DNA of 39,010 nt from Enterococcus sp. HY326 (GCF_026157065.1 NZ_JANLGQ010000010.1:1-39010), one strand, 5' to 3'. Counted from the first letter of the stretch, positions 6,476 to 15,435 are shown. Notes: a model not told the origin generated them from the letters alone. Translations and numbers: made by a program.

Positions 6476-8719
6476 TTACATATAAACACCTGTGATCTTG
6501 TCATTCGAATTGGCTAAGTTCAAAGGAGTACCTTCAAATAATAACGCACCACCTTTGGTACCACCTTCGGGACCTAACTCAATTATCCAATCAGCCTGCT
6601 TAATAACATCTAGATGATGCTCCAATAAAACGACAGTATTACCTTTTTCAACTAATCGATTGAATAATTTCATTAAGTATTCAATATCTTTTAAATGTAG
6701 CCCATCAGTAGGCTCATCTAGTAAATAAAAAGCACCTTCTTTGTGTAACTGATTAGCTAGCTTTAATCGTTGAAGCTCACCTCCGGACAGGGTAGTCAGA
6801 GACTGATGCAGTTTTAAGTACCCTAAACCAACTTCAATAAGTGTCTGTAGCTCTGATTCAAATGAAGCATCTTTAAAGAAAGTACAGCTTTCCATAACTG
6901 TCATATCTAAAATGTCTACAATAGTTTTTTTTCGATAAGTGTAGTTCAATACCTCAGGTTTGTATCGTGAACCCTTACAAACTTCACAAGTCGTGACAAC
7001 ATCATCCATAAAAGCCATATTTGATGTAATAACCCCTTTTCCTTTACAATGAGGACAGGCTCCTTGAGAATTATAACTGAACAAGGTTGAGCTAACATTG
7101 TTTGCATTCGCAAATAATTGACGAATTTTACCAAAAATATCTAAGTAGGTTAATGGAGTCGATCGTAAGTTAACGCCTATACTCTTTTGTGATATAGCAA
7201 CTACTTCTAATTGTCGATCAATCGCAGTTTTGCGTATTATTTCTCCCAAGGATGATTTACCTGAGCCAGCTACACCACATAAAACTGTCAAAGTTTGTAA
7301 AGGAATACTTGTTGAAAAACCTTTTAAATTATGTTCATTTGCATTGTTGACTACTAAATAATCTTTTGCTCTACGTGGTTTTGTTTTTAAAGCAACCTTG
7401 GTTCTTAGTGCTATACTTGTAGCTGTATCCTGTTTTACAAACTCAGTGTAAGGTCCAGCAAACTGAATTTGCCCACCGGATTCTCCTGCCCCAGGCCCCA
7501 CATCAATGATATAATCTGCAATTTCAATTAATTGTGGATTATGTTCTACTAAAACAATTGTGTTTCCTTTATCTCTTAAAGTACCTAAGGCCAATTTAAT
7601 TCGATCAATATCTTTTGGATGTAAACCGGCACTTGGTTCGTCCAAAACATATAACACATCATTCAAAGCATTAGTAATATATTTAGCAATACGAATTCGT
7701 TGTGCTTCTCCACCCGATATGCTCCCAGTAGAACGGTCTAGAGTTAAATAACTCAATCCTAGATTAATTAGAGATTTCAAGCGGCTAATAATTTCTTCTT
7801 TAATTTCTTGGGATAACTCACCTTGAATTGAGCTTACAAACTCAACTAAATCTTCCAAAGGTAAACTAACCGTATCAGCAATATTTTTACCATTTATTTT
7901 ACAGCTTCGAACTTTTTCATTAACCCGACTGCCATGACAAGCGGGACAGATTTTAGTTGTAACAAAAGAATCAATCTGTTTTTTATGACGTTTAGCATCA
8001 TCTTTGTGCAAAATACTACGATTCATTCTAGGAATAATACCCTCATATAAAGCTGTTTTTGGCCAGCGGCTAGGTGGACTTTTTAATTTTTGCTGAGGCG
8101 CATATAATAATAGTTCCAATTCTTCTGGTGTATAGTCCTTAATCTTTTTGTTCAAATCAAATAAACCACTGTATGCATAACGTTTCCAACGCCAAGCATC
8201 AAAGCCAAATGTTGGAAAATCAATTGGACTCTCGTTTAACGACTTATTGAAATCAATCAACTTGTGAATATCCATTTCTGTTACATAACCTAATCCATCA
8301 CATTTAGGACACTTACCATCTGGATGATTGAATGAAAAGGAATCCGAATATCCAATAAATGGTTTTCCAACCCTGGAAAATAATAATCGCAAAAAAGTAT
8401 AAATTTCTGTATACGTTCCAACCGTGGAACGAGAATTCGCTGATAATTTTTTTTGCTCTATAGGAATTGCCACTGGTAAGTTGTCAATTCTTTCAACAGT
8501 TGGTCGACCATATTTAGGCAACATATGTTGAATATAACTGGAAAAAGTATCGTTCAATTCTCTTCGCGATTCTGCAGCTAATGTATCAAAAACTAAAGAG
8601 GACTTTCCCGATCCGGATACACCAGTTACTACAGTCAGTTTATGCTTAGGAATTTTTACTGATATATTCTTTAAATTATTTTGTGTAGCATTGACAATGT
8701 GAATAAAATTATTGTTCAT
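6476..8719 (-). CDS. UvrA-like double ABC ATPase (short UvrA paralogue)
   Basis: 747 residues, against about 940 for housekeeping UvrA, as in the UvrA2/DrrC-like group that lacks much of the UvrB-binding insertion. Two ABC modules are intact. Walker A is GVSGSGKSSL near residue 35 and GVAGSGKSSL in the second half. Signature sequences are SISGGEAQRIRIA and TLSGGELQRLKLA, Walker B regions LYVLDEPSAGLHPKD and YLLDEPTDGLHLKD. Four CxxC zinc pairs (CPKC, CPAC, CPHC, CEVC) are visible. Start ATG 8719 follows GGAGG. Family knowledge: such paralogues bind damaged or drug-bound DNA and some give resistance to DNA-binding drugs. It is the only gene between dif-like sites F and G, so it looks like a cargo gene. 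Resistance is inference. Confidence 0.85.
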   Translation of the reverse strand: MNNNFIHIVNATQNNLKNISVKIPKHKLTVVTGVSGSGKSSLVFDTLAAESRRELNDTFSSYIQHMLPKYGRPTVERIDNLPVAIPIEQKKLSANSRSTVGTYTEIYTFLRLLFSRVGKPFIGYSDSFSFNHPDGKCPKCDGLGYVTEMDIHKLIDFNKSLNESPIDFPTFGFDAWRWKRYAYSGLFDLNKKIKDYTPEELELLLYAPQQKLKSPPSRWPKTALYEGIIPRMNRSILHKDDAKRHKKQIDSFVTTKICPACHGSRVNEKVRSCKINGKNIADTVSLPLEDLVEFVSSIQGELSQEIKEEIISRLKSLINLGLSYLTLDRSTGSISGGEAQRIRIAKYITNALNDVLYVLDEPSAGLHPKDIDRIKLALGTLRDKGNTIVLVEHNPQLIEIADYIIDVGPGAGESGGQIQFAGPYTEFVKQDTATSIALRTKVALKTKPRRAKDYLVVNNANEHNLKGFSTSIPLQTLTVLCGVAGSGKSSLGEIIRKTAIDRQLEVVAISQKSIGVNLRSTPLTYLDIFGKIRQLFANANNVSSTLFSYNSQGACPHCKGKGVITSNMAFMDDVVTTCEVCKGSRYKPEVLNYTYRKKTIVDILDMTVMESCTFFKDASFESELQTLIEVGLGYLKLHQSLTTLSGGELQRLKLANQLHKEGAFYLLDEPTDGLHLKDIEYLMKLFNRLVEKGNTVVLLEHHLDVIKQADWIIELGPEGGTKGGALLFEGTPLNLANSNDKITGVYM

Positions 8720-8853
8720 TATTTTCCTCCAATGTAAAGAAATTTACTCGCTGAAATTTAATAAGATATTCTCATACTTTTATTAACCATGGACTAAACT
8801 TCAATTGCTTCTTAGAGCTCTATGCATATAATACATCAGATAGTTATCTTTTT

Positions 8854-8881
8854 ACTTAGTTTAACGTAATTTATGTTGACT
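8854..8881 (+). repeat. dif-like site G
   Basis: Left arm ACTTAGTTTAA, spacer CGTAAT, right arm TTATGTTGACT. Left arm identical to site J. A short inverted repeat (CTAACT/AGTTTAG) follows, perhaps the rest of a paired hairpin. Confidence 0.7.
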
Positions 8882-8953
8882 AACTCATAGTTTAGTAGAG
8901 TATAGTCTTAATTAAAGATAAACTTATACCAAACTGATTGAGGAGATTAAATT

Positions 8954-9793
8954 TTGCATAATCCAGGTGAATTAGTACCAGTTGTAGATGGTCAAATGAA
9001 TATATTAACTTTAGGTACCGGCAACAAAACCATTATTTTTTTGTCAGGTGGCCTAACAAGCAGCCCAATCTTAGATTTCAAAACACTCTATTTCTATCTT
9101 CAAAATAATTTTAAGATTGTTGTTATAGAAAAATTTGGCTATGGATTTAGTAGTGATTCTAATAGTTCTAGAAAAATAGATACTATGTTGCAACAAACTC
9201 GTTACCTTCTTGCAGCGAAACAGATTCAACCACCATATATTTTGGCTCCACATTCAATGTCAGGGCTTGAAGCATTGAGGTGGATTCAAGAATACCCCGA
9301 TGAAGTCGAAGGGCTAATTGGACTTGACATGGCAAATTATGAAGCCTATGACATACTAAAAATTAATCTATTTGGATTTAAACTTAGCCGATTAATGGTT
9401 AAAATAAAGTTCACTAAACTATTTCCTAAGATGATTGATTCTGATGCTGTAAAATTCGGTAACCTATCCAATGTTGAGAAAAACGCATTTAATAAGATGT
9501 TCTATAAAAATTTTACTTCTACAGCAGTTTTAAATGAGGTTATCACAGTTAAAGAAAATGCTGAAAAAGTAAAAACAGTGTCTCTAAATCAGATACCATT
9601 GTTAGTATTTTCTTCAAATGGTATTGGGACAGGAATAAAACCTACAACTTGGCTAACCATCCAAAAAAGAATTAGTGAATTAAGTGATGTTAGTAAGTTA
9701 GTCGCTTTTGACTGTCCGCATTATGTACACAATCACAAAGCATTAGAGATTGCAGATGAGATAAAAAAAGTCTTTGGAAATTACAATGATTAG
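8954..9793 (+). CDS. Alpha/beta hydrolase
   Basis: 279 residues from a TTG start with GAGGAG eight bases upstream. Strand-turn patterns NKTIIFLSGG (oxyanion region) and ILAPHSMSGLEALRW are those of an alpha/beta hydrolase. The nucleophile elbow is unusual: P-H-S-M-S in place of G-H-S-x-G, with the serine near residue 99. The likely acid lies around the LLVFSSNG strand and the histidine in CPHYVHNHKALEIADEI near the C-terminus. No signal peptide. Substrate unknown; lipase, esterase, peptidase or lactonase activity is possible. It is the only gene between dif-like sites G and H and reads opposite to the UvrA-like gene. The two could form a protective pair, but this is speculative. Confidence 0.75.
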   Translation: MHNPGELVPVVDGQMNILTLGTGNKTIIFLSGGLTSSPILDFKTLYFYLQNNFKIVVIEKFGYGFSSDSNSSRKIDTMLQQTRYLLAAKQIQPPYILAPHSMSGLEALRWIQEYPDEVEGLIGLDMANYEAYDILKINLFGFKLSRLMVKIKFTKLFPKMIDSDAVKFGNLSNVEKNAFNKMFYKNFTSTAVLNEVITVKENAEKVKTVSLNQIPLLVFSSNGIGTGIKPTTWLTIQKRISELSDVSKLVAFDCPHYVHNHKALEIADEIKKVFGNYND

Positions 9794-9915
9794 TAAATGA
9801 AAAAAATAGAAACTGGTAAATCCACTAACGACAGATTTTCTCTACTTAAAAAACCAATCTCACTTATGTAATTACCATTAAGTTTTGATAGCTTTTTTGC
9901 ATAACCATTTAATAT

Positions 9916-9943
9916 ACTTAGGATAATCGACATTATGTGAACT
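9916..9943 (+). repeat. dif-like site H
   Basis: Left arm ACTTAGGATAA, spacer TCGACA, right arm TTATGTGAACT. Spacer identical to site K, right arm identical to site I. Confidence 0.75.
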
Positions 9944-9967
9944 AAGTAATTAAATTACATAAAATTG

Positions 9968-10336
9968 TTATAAACCACCATAAAAAATTTCTGTGTCATT
10001 GTTTTTGAGATCTATAATCTTCAGAAATTTAGTCGATTTAACAAAAATACTTTTATAATATTTTTGATTGTCTTTTGTAAATAAAAGAATTCTTTTTTCA
10101 GAGTTATCGGAGAGTACAGTAATGTCAAAATCGGATAGAGTTAAAATTGCTGCGATTTTTTCTTCTTCTTCCCAGTGATTTGAATTCTCTTGATTATCTG
10201 TGGAAGACAGGTTCTCCTTAATATCACTTGATTCAGCTATTTCAGTTTGGACAGTATCATTAACTAAATTGGATGTTGAGGGGGAACATCCTACCAAAAA
10301 TATTAAAAAAAACACCGGGAAAATAATTTTCTTCAT
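9968..10336 (-). CDS. Small lipoprotein, unknown
   Basis: 122 residues from ATG 10336 (GGAGG six bases upstream; the ATG six bases earlier abuts the ribosome site). The signal peptide MKKIIFPVFFLIFLVGC ends in lipobox LVGC, so Cys17 would be lipid-modified and the protein anchored outside the membrane. The mature part has a serine/asparagine/glutamate-rich linker and a C-terminal domain (ILTLSDFDITVLSDNSEKRI, QKYYKSIFVKSTKFLKIIDL) that looks beta-rich. No family recognised. It lies between dif-like sites H and I, convergent with the hydrolase and divergent from the broken gene 10530-11097. Confidence 0.65.
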   Translation of the reverse strand: MKKIIFPVFFLIFLVGCSPSTSNLVNDTVQTEIAESSDIKENLSSTDNQENSNHWEEEEKIAAILTLSDFDITVLSDNSEKRILLFTKDNQKYYKSIFVKSTKFLKIIDLKNNDTEIFYGGL

Positions 10337-10529
10337 AAACATCCTCCAAATTTGTTGATTGATTCAAAGTACCATAGTATGGCTCCTATACTAGAAATAC
10401 GGTCAATTTATTCGATATAATCTATTAAAGGAGTTTTTGTCATGAGTTTCTTTTTTTGTTAAATTTTTATTTTAGCCTAGCACATTGATGGTGTTTTTGC
10501 TAGGTACTAGTTGAAAGGAGTGTTCTTAT

Positions 10530-11097
10530 TTGAACTCAGATTTTATTGTAAGATATAGTCGCTGGAAGACTATATTGCCAATTATTTTCGGAATTGCGAT
10601 GTTTTTGATGGGATAAGGATTTGTAACCGAGTTTTTCTTAGAACAGATTTACTTGCAGTCTTGTGCAGTTTATCGTTTGGATTTTTTTAATTGCTTGTCT
10701 CTACATTTTTATTAACAATTAGTTTAATGAGATTAGTAAAACGCCTAAGGTTCTAAAGCTTAGTAAGGACAATATAGTTTACTATTATGCTAATTTTTAT
10801 AAACCTACAAAAGTAATTACTATTCCTTGGGAAGATGTGGACTCTATAGGTTTTGATTCAACTATTATCTATTCGTCTAAAAATATAGGAGAGACAAATA
10901 TAGAAATTCCTAACAAAATTTCTTATTTGAAGATAGTTGTGAAAAGTAATGTACTAGAAAGCTATAGTTCTTTTAGGCATAATATTTTTCTATCCTCCAA
11001 TAAAAAGACGCTTTCTATTATTACTGATCCGTTGGGACGTTTCTCAATGGAAAAAATTATGCTTTATTGTAAAAATAAAATGAATCATTCAAGTTGA
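10530..11097 (+). pseudogene. PH-like membrane protein (STM3941-like), broken
   Basis: From TTG 10530 (AAAGGAG ten bases upstream) the frame reads NSDFIVRYSRWKTILPIIF then GIAMFLMG and hits TAA. Further reading needs a frame change through a second hydrophobic segment and a TAG near 10723. It then continues as FNEISKTPKVLKLSKDNIV, YYYANFYKPTKVITIPWEDV and DSIGFDSTIIYSSKN to TGA 11097. Two membrane segments followed by a beta-rich domain with an IPWEDV turn resemble the STM3941/PH-like small membrane proteins. The intact ending starts only at 10837 and is unlikely to be made on its own. At least two stops and one indel. Confidence 0.5.
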
Positions 11098-11155
11098 ATA
11101 GTACGGCAAAAAAGCCTCTACAAATCATAGAGATCTTTTTCACAGCTATTATCTC

Positions 11156-11183
11156 AGTTGGCATAAGGAGTATTATGTGAACT
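11156..11183 (+). repeat. dif-like site I
   Basis: Left arm AGTTGGCATAA, spacer GGAGTA, right arm TTATGTGAACT. It directly abuts the 5' end of the broken ssb copy, whose normal start is missing. Confidence 0.7.
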
Positions 11184-11198
11184 AATCGCAAACTAAAA

Positions 11199-11646
11199 TT
11201 GATAGGAAGACTGACAAAAGATATAGACTTACGGTACACAGCAAGTGGTCTGGCTGGAAGAACCTTTACACTAGCGGTGAATCGTAATTTTTCCGGTCAG
11301 GATGGCAAACGAGAAGCTGATTTTTTCTCGTGTGTCATTTGGCGGAAGCCAGCCGAAAACTTAACGAATTATTCAAAAAAAGGCTCCTTAATTGGCATTA
11401 CAGGTCGTATTCAAACAAGAAATTATGAAAACCAACAAGGCCCAACGGGTTTATGTGACAGAAGTTATTGCCAACCAGTTTCAATCATTGGGTACTGACA
11501 AGCGACAGAAGCGACCAGACAATCTATCTACAACAGCTAATATAGCTCCGACAAATTCTGTGTCACCAGTAAATGATAATGTAAGTGGTAATCAGTTTTT
11601 AGATAGTACTAATTTTGAAATTTCTGATAATGATTTGCCATTCTAA
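11199..11646 (+). pseudogene. ssb: Second ssb copy, without start and frameshifted
   Basis: Reading begins at [16 protein letters not shown]. The normal MINNVV start of ssb is lost: the sequence before it is dif-like site I and a TGA lies in frame at 11178. The OB-fold blocks [19 protein letters not shown] and [12 protein letters not shown] follow. An extra C near 11440 shifts the frame. The remainder ([18 protein letters not shown] ... DNDLPF, to 11646) is in the second frame. The acidic tip is intact. It diverges moderately from the ssb at 2792, so it came from another plasmid rather than by recent duplication. Confidence 0.8.
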
Positions 11647-11653
11647 GATAAGG

Positions 11654-11698
11654 AAGAGCACTTTCTAACACTGGAGGTGCTCTTTTTATTCCTTAAAT
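11654..11698 (+). terminator. Terminator after the ssb pseudogene
   Basis: AAGAGCAC (11654-11661) pairs with GTGCTCTT (11687-11694), followed by TTT. Confidence 0.75.
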
Positions 11699-11750
11699 AT
11701 ACGAAAAGATAAATTACAGGTAACAGTTTTGAATTAATCAAGTAGGTTCC

Positions 11751-11806
11751 AATGGCGTATGCGTCTCTACTAATATGTATCTAAGATATTGACTCAAATT
11801 CAATAG
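11751..11806 (+). mobile_element. Remnant right end of an IS3-family element
   Basis: AATGGCGT, CGTCTCTACTAATATGTATC and AAGATATTGACTCAAATTC closely match the right end of the IS3-family element at 17845-17895. Only this end is present; nothing of a transposase precedes it. Confidence 0.65.
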
Positions 11807-11863
11807 TAATCAAACTTGCACATTTTTAGTGTTTGGTGATTCAATGGAATGGCAACCCCTATT

Positions 11864-11893
11864 TTGACAAAAATTATGTAGTGTATGTATACT
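11864..11893 (+). promoter_or_regulatory. Strong sigma-A-type promoter
   Basis: TTGACA (11864-11869) and TATACT (11888-11893) with an 18-bp spacing. It reads into the structured region at 11901 and has no protein gene behind it. Confidence 0.65.
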
Positions 11894-11898
11894 TGCTT

Positions 11899-12052
11899 AG
11901 CGCCTAGCCCGATTGCCCTTGACAACGAGCCTCCCTGGATGTGATTGCATCGGTGCGTGGCAGGTATTCAAAAATCTTGCCCCTATTCAGCGCGAACACA
12001 TCCAGGCTCATTATCAAGGGGAGGCGAGAGTATTTCAATTACCTTTTTTACG
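11899..12052 (+). ncRNA. Candidate structured RNA (~150 nt), unknown class
   Basis: Downstream of the promoter at 11864 a long interrupted stem can be drawn. CGCCT 11901-11905 pairs with AGGCG 12022-12026. CCCTTGA 11916-11922 pairs with TCAAGGG 12014-12020. GAGCCT 11927-11932 pairs with AGGCTC 12004-12009. TGGATGTG 11936-11943 pairs with CACATCCA 11997-12004, so the last two helices compete for one base. The apical part holds GCA/TGC and GGCAGG/CTTGCC hairpins. A TTTTTT tract follows at 12047. No known RNA class was recognised. An open frame of 71 codons overlaps (11913-12128) but has no ribosome site and protein-unlike sequence. Confidence 0.5.
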
Positions 12053-12084
12053 AAAGTTTTTGAACTCAATCCCGAATAATTGCT

Positions 12085-12190
12085 GCCTGCTCCATTTTTT
12101 TATAACAAGTCCTCACTTTCCCACCTGAAAAACTTCACAAACTTTTTCGAGGGAGGAATAGCGACTTGTTCAGGTTTCAAAATGTCAAAA
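12085..12190 (+). repeat. Third partial copy of the sRNA-linked repeat
   Basis: TGCCTGCTCCATTTTTTT (terminator-side half) followed by ATAACAAG, CTTCACAAACTTTTTC and AATAGCGACTTGTTC matches the segments at 4092-4190 and 37064-37130. The 5' half of the sRNA with its promoter is missing. Confidence 0.55.
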
Positions 12191-12273
12191 TAGCTCGATT
12201 TGAAAAATTCGTTTTATAGTTCATTTTTTTTAAAAGTATAAACTATAGGAAATTATGGCTAAAAGCAAAAAAA

Positions 12274-12459
12274 TTACTTGATATTCTTTTGTTCATCATT
12301 ATTTTTTGTTCTGTTTCTTTTTTTTGTTAGAAAGTCTAAAAACTTCATAGCAAATACAGCAAGACTGATTATAATAATCGAAATTAGAATGTAGGGAGCA
12401 ACATTTTTAAGTGTCTGCCAATCGTTCTCAAACGCTTTTTTAAACATGTGTTTTATCAA
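12274..12459 (-). CDS. Small membrane protein, unknown
   Basis: Up to 61 residues, with one membrane helix (YILISIIIISLAVFAMKFLDFL) between an N-terminal KKAFENDW segment and a very basic tail KKRNRTKNNDEQKN. The first in-frame codon is TTG 12459; ATG 12447 is an alternative and neither has a strong ribosome site. Single-span basic-tailed proteins of this size can be small toxins or membrane regulators. No family recognised. Confidence 0.4.
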   Translation of the reverse strand: MIKHMFKKAFENDWQTLKNVAPYILISIIIISLAVFAMKFLDFLTKKRNRTKNNDEQKNIK

Positions 12460-12688
12460 AATAATTTCACCACACTAAATAAGGAATTTTGAATTGGGAC
12501 TAATTGATTTTTAGAAACTGTTAGATTCAGTTTTTAATTAAATTGCTACTTTTTAGAATGTATAAATTTTATCGAATTTAGTTAAGTCATTCACTTTTTT
12601 ACTTAACAATTTAATTATTGAACTAACTAGTTATGAGTATTAAGAGGTAAAGTTGCTCTAACAATAACGTTTGTAAGGAGCGATTTCA

Positions 12689-12892
12689 TTGAATTCACAA
12701 ATTAAAAATAGTTCGACACAGTTTTTCTATGATTTGATTACAAATCTTTTTACACCACTCTTCTTTTTTGATTACCTTGCTATTTTCCAGCTATTACGGA
12801 TGATCACCCCATTGAGCCTGGGCCCAATTCTTCTTATTACCCTCATACTTAATCTAATCTTAGCTTGCGAGAAAATCATTTCAACTAGGTAG
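12689..12892 (+). CDS. Small membrane protein, unknown
   Basis: 67 residues from a TTG start with AAGGAG about ten bases upstream. Hydrophobic stretches at about 18-34 and 40-58 (PLFFFDYLAIFQLL, LGPILLITLILNLILA) would form two membrane helices. The stop overlaps the end of the convergent glycosyltransferase by eight bases. It lies in the dif-bounded unit between sites I and J. No family recognised. Confidence 0.45.
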   Translation: MNSQIKNSSTQFFYDLITNLFTPLFFFDYLAIFQLLRMITPLSLGPILLITLILNLILACEKIISTR

Positions 12893-14477
12893 TAGTTGAA
12901 GGATTTGAAGAAGCTTTATCAGAGTAGTCTTTTTCAGACAGTCTTTCTAGAGTGATACCTGAAAGACTAGGCACAACAATTAATATAGACGGCAGAAACG
13001 ATTGGTTTACTAAAACTGTAATTATCATCAACAGTGAACCAAACAAAATCTCTTGCCAATTGTTTCTGATTTTCTGTAGTAAGTTCGTTTTTCTTACTTC
13101 TTTTGGTGTTACATAAAAATAGGCTTTTTGGCCTAATACAGAACAGGTTGCTGCATAAAAACTAATCCAATAGAGAGAACCATACAAGAGAAACATTCGT
13201 GAGCAATACTGCAAAGTTCCTAAAATCTTATAGGTTTTAAACATAATAACAATGTCATTGAACATAGGTGAAAACAAAAATATGATTGTTGGTATCATTA
13301 GCCAAAGTGGATATTGTGCTGGATGCCCCAAAAGTGGTAACCATAGAATATTGATAACCAAAAATATAAAAAAAACAAAAGTCAAAGGTAGGTTATAGGT
13401 AAACAGAAAAACATCTAATTTCTCAAACCAGCGTAAATTTTTATTCCAAAAGATTTCTTTGGTAAACTTCCTCAACAATTCAAAATTACCTAACGTCCAT
13501 TTATGATGACGGATTTTGAATGCACGGTAGTCTATAGGAAATTCTTCTTCACAAGTAATTAAACGTGAAAATTCAATATCAAATCCCATTTTTCTTGCTA
13601 GTATACTAAAACAAAGATCTTCGGCAACGAGTTCTGGAAACCCACCTACTTTTTTATAGCATTCAGCAGAAATCATGGCGCCATGCCCCAGAAAAGATAA
13701 AAATCCATACTTTTCTTTTACTTTTTGATAAGTAGGCCAGTGACAATTTACCCCAACATGAAATATCTCCATAAATTTATTTTTGTTTCTGGTTGCAACA
13801 TGATTTGCTTGTAGAATACCTAAATTTTCATTAGAGTAAAAATATTTTAAAGCATCTTCAACAAAATTACTGTGAATAATTTCATCACTATCTAAAACAA
13901 CAAAATAATCGAATAATTCTATATGAGCATTTAGGAACGAATTCAAATTACCTGCTTTAAACCCCTTGGACTCTCCTCTACGAACTACCGTTACATTCTT
14001 TTTCTTTCGGCTGTAATTATCAATTTCTTGTATGTACTCTGATTCTTTAGAATCATCTAGTATGTAGACTCGACAGCCTCTATATGTCTGTTTAGAACAC
14101 AAGTCTAAACTTGCCGCATCGAAATCATCCTTTGTAGTGTAAACAAGTGCGATAACAGGATTTTTTCTCATAGGATAACTAGCAGATAGAATTTTTTTTT
14201 CTTCCTCAAGCCACTTGTTTTTAAACGCATGGAAGTAAGCAACGTATACAATATCTTTCATGCCGTTCAACCAGAAGTAGCTGATGAAAAAAACATCAAT
14301 TGTTAGTAAATAACTAATTAAGTAATGACCTGATGAATACATAGGCCAGATATCTCGTGTTAAATCTGGGATGCTTGCTAATAATAATGCAACCCAAAAC
14401 AAAATGATACAAATATATACTTTATTTTTCTTTTTCAATTTTATGCATTCACTCTTTTCAAATGACTTATTATACAC
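12885..14477 (-). CDS. Membrane-bound family 2 glycosyltransferase
   Basis: 530 residues. Two N-terminal membrane helices (about 20-70) are followed by a cytoplasmic GT-A domain, then four or five helices (about 365-515). Motifs of processive GT2 enzymes are present: DDSKES (first Asp pair), LDSDEII (DxD, metal and UDP-sugar), QANHVATR, GHGAMISAEC with VAEDLCFS (catalytic ED) and RHHKWTLGN in place of the usual Q/RxxRW. This is the cellulose synthase/hyaluronan synthase-like layout, so it may polymerise or transfer a sugar for a surface polymer. No partner genes are present. The GTG start is assumed; the ribosome site is weak. It lies alone between dif-like sites I and J. Confidence 0.8.
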   Translation of the reverse strand: MYNKSFEKSECIKLKKKNKVYICIILFWVALLLASIPDLTRDIWPMYSSGHYLISYLLTIDVFFISYFWLNGMKDIVYVAYFHAFKNKWLEEEKKILSASYPMRKNPVIALVYTTKDDFDAASLDLCSKQTYRGCRVYILDDSKESEYIQEIDNYSRKKKNVTVVRRGESKGFKAGNLNSFLNAHIELFDYFVVLDSDEIIHSNFVEDALKYFYSNENLGILQANHVATRNKNKFMEIFHVGVNCHWPTYQKVKEKYGFLSFLGHGAMISAECYKKVGGFPELVAEDLCFSILARKMGFDIEFSRLITCEEEFPIDYRAFKIRHHKWTLGNFELLRKFTKEIFWNKNLRWFEKLDVFLFTYNLPLTFVFFIFLVINILWLPLLGHPAQYPLWLMIPTIIFLFSPMFNDIVIMFKTYKILGTLQYCSRMFLLYGSLYWISFYAATCSVLGQKAYFYVTPKEVRKTNLLQKIRNNWQEILFGSLLMIITVLVNQSFLPSILIVVPSLSGITLERLSEKDYSDKASSNPSTTT

Positions 14478-14638
14478 GTTCCACTATACTGTAATAAGTT
14501 TGATTCAAGATAATTATAACTGTTTCGCTACAATATGCCACTACTATTTATCAATATTTATACTAGCTTACTAAAATATACGTACCAAGTCACAAAAGAG
14601 GTATTCTTTACAAAATAGATGAAGTTTTATCATTTTCT

Positions 14639-14666
14639 ACTTAGTTTAACGTAACTCAAGTAAAGT
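14639..14666 (+). repeat. dif-like site J
   Basis: Left arm ACTTAGTTTAA, spacer CGTAAC, right arm TCAAGTAAAGT (inner end altered). Confidence 0.55.
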
Positions 14667-14740
14667 AAAAGCTAACTCATCGAGTTGGCTTTACTTATAA
14701 AATCGGATCAATCAAATTCATGTAATAGAAAATCCATGAA
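14662..14740 (+). repeat. Hairpin and decayed partner of dif-like site J
   Basis: AAGTAAAAGCTAACTC (14662-14677 region) pairs with GAGTTGGCTTTACTT, then TATAA, as in the A/B pair. After that the expected TCGGCA-type site is broken up: AATCGG ... TTCATGTAAT with extra bases between. Probably a decayed site-hairpin-site unit. Confidence 0.45.
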
Positions 14741-14912
14741 GAGTAAATTAGTTTTGAGACTATGAACATCTTCCTTGATATTAATATAAGAATTATATGG
14801 AGAACTGATATCTAAAATTGGTTAACTGAATTTTATTGATTAATAACACTATACGTCTTATCATAGATTCACAAACCCATCAGATAGGGATTACTGTAGA
14901 CAAAAAAGTTCT

Positions 14913-15180
14913 TCAATTATAGATTTCATTTGCTAGGATTTCCATACCTGTTAAGGCTTGGTAACCATATCCCCACATATAATTGTAATCTACAGCGTAA
15001 ACAGCTTTATTTTTTTAGCAGTCATACTCGATAACTTCTCATTTGCTAGAACCCCTTGAACCATAGATTCTCCAGAAACACCCGTTTCGTACGTTGATCA
15101 ATCAGGAACTATAAGAACGTCCGGATTGCTTTCTACGAGTGTCTCCACCTGTTTTGGGATTTTATCCCAAAGTACGGCTC
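14913..15180 (-). pseudogene. Iron-siderophore binding protein, C-terminal remnant
   Basis: On the minus strand the reading WDKIPKQVETLVESNPDVLI, a stop where a residue is expected, STYETGVSGESMVQGVLANE, then KAVYAVDYNYMWGYGYQALT to GMEILANEIYN matches the C-lobe of FecB/FhuD-type substrate-binding lipoproteins (PF01497-like). One in-frame TGA (after VPD) and one small indel in a T-run break it, and the N-terminal two thirds are missing. The 14741-15550 stretch has no intact gene. Left of this remnant I see nothing interpretable. Confidence 0.6.
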
Positions 15181-15435
15181 TTTTTATTTAGTTTATATAA
15201 ATTTTGCAATCTTATATAAATTACTCGCGGAGAAATTAATAAAAGAACAATTATTTATTATAGGTAACCTAAACGAAATCAAGACCTGATTCAAAACTAT
15301 GCAAATCTATCTTTCTCAATTTTTATAGCTAGGATTTGACTGCGAGATCTGAATAATAATTATTAAGAATAACAACGTTCAATTAAAAACAATAAAAAAA
15401 CTCTTTGTAAATATATTAGAATATTCTGTATTTTC

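Noticed and set aside
8920..8945. Inverted dif-like half site (TTATACCAAACTG)
   Set aside because: The left arm matches on the minus strand but no right arm follows at the correct distance.
9945..9975. Reverse dif-like site near the lipoprotein stop
   Set aside because: TTTATAA and TATGTAATT are present on the minus strand but the spacer is one base short and both arms are weak.
11913..12128. 71-codon open frame in the GC-richer stretch
   Set aside because: No ribosome site and protein-unlike composition; it overlaps a strong promoter-linked secondary structure and is better explained as an RNA or element end.
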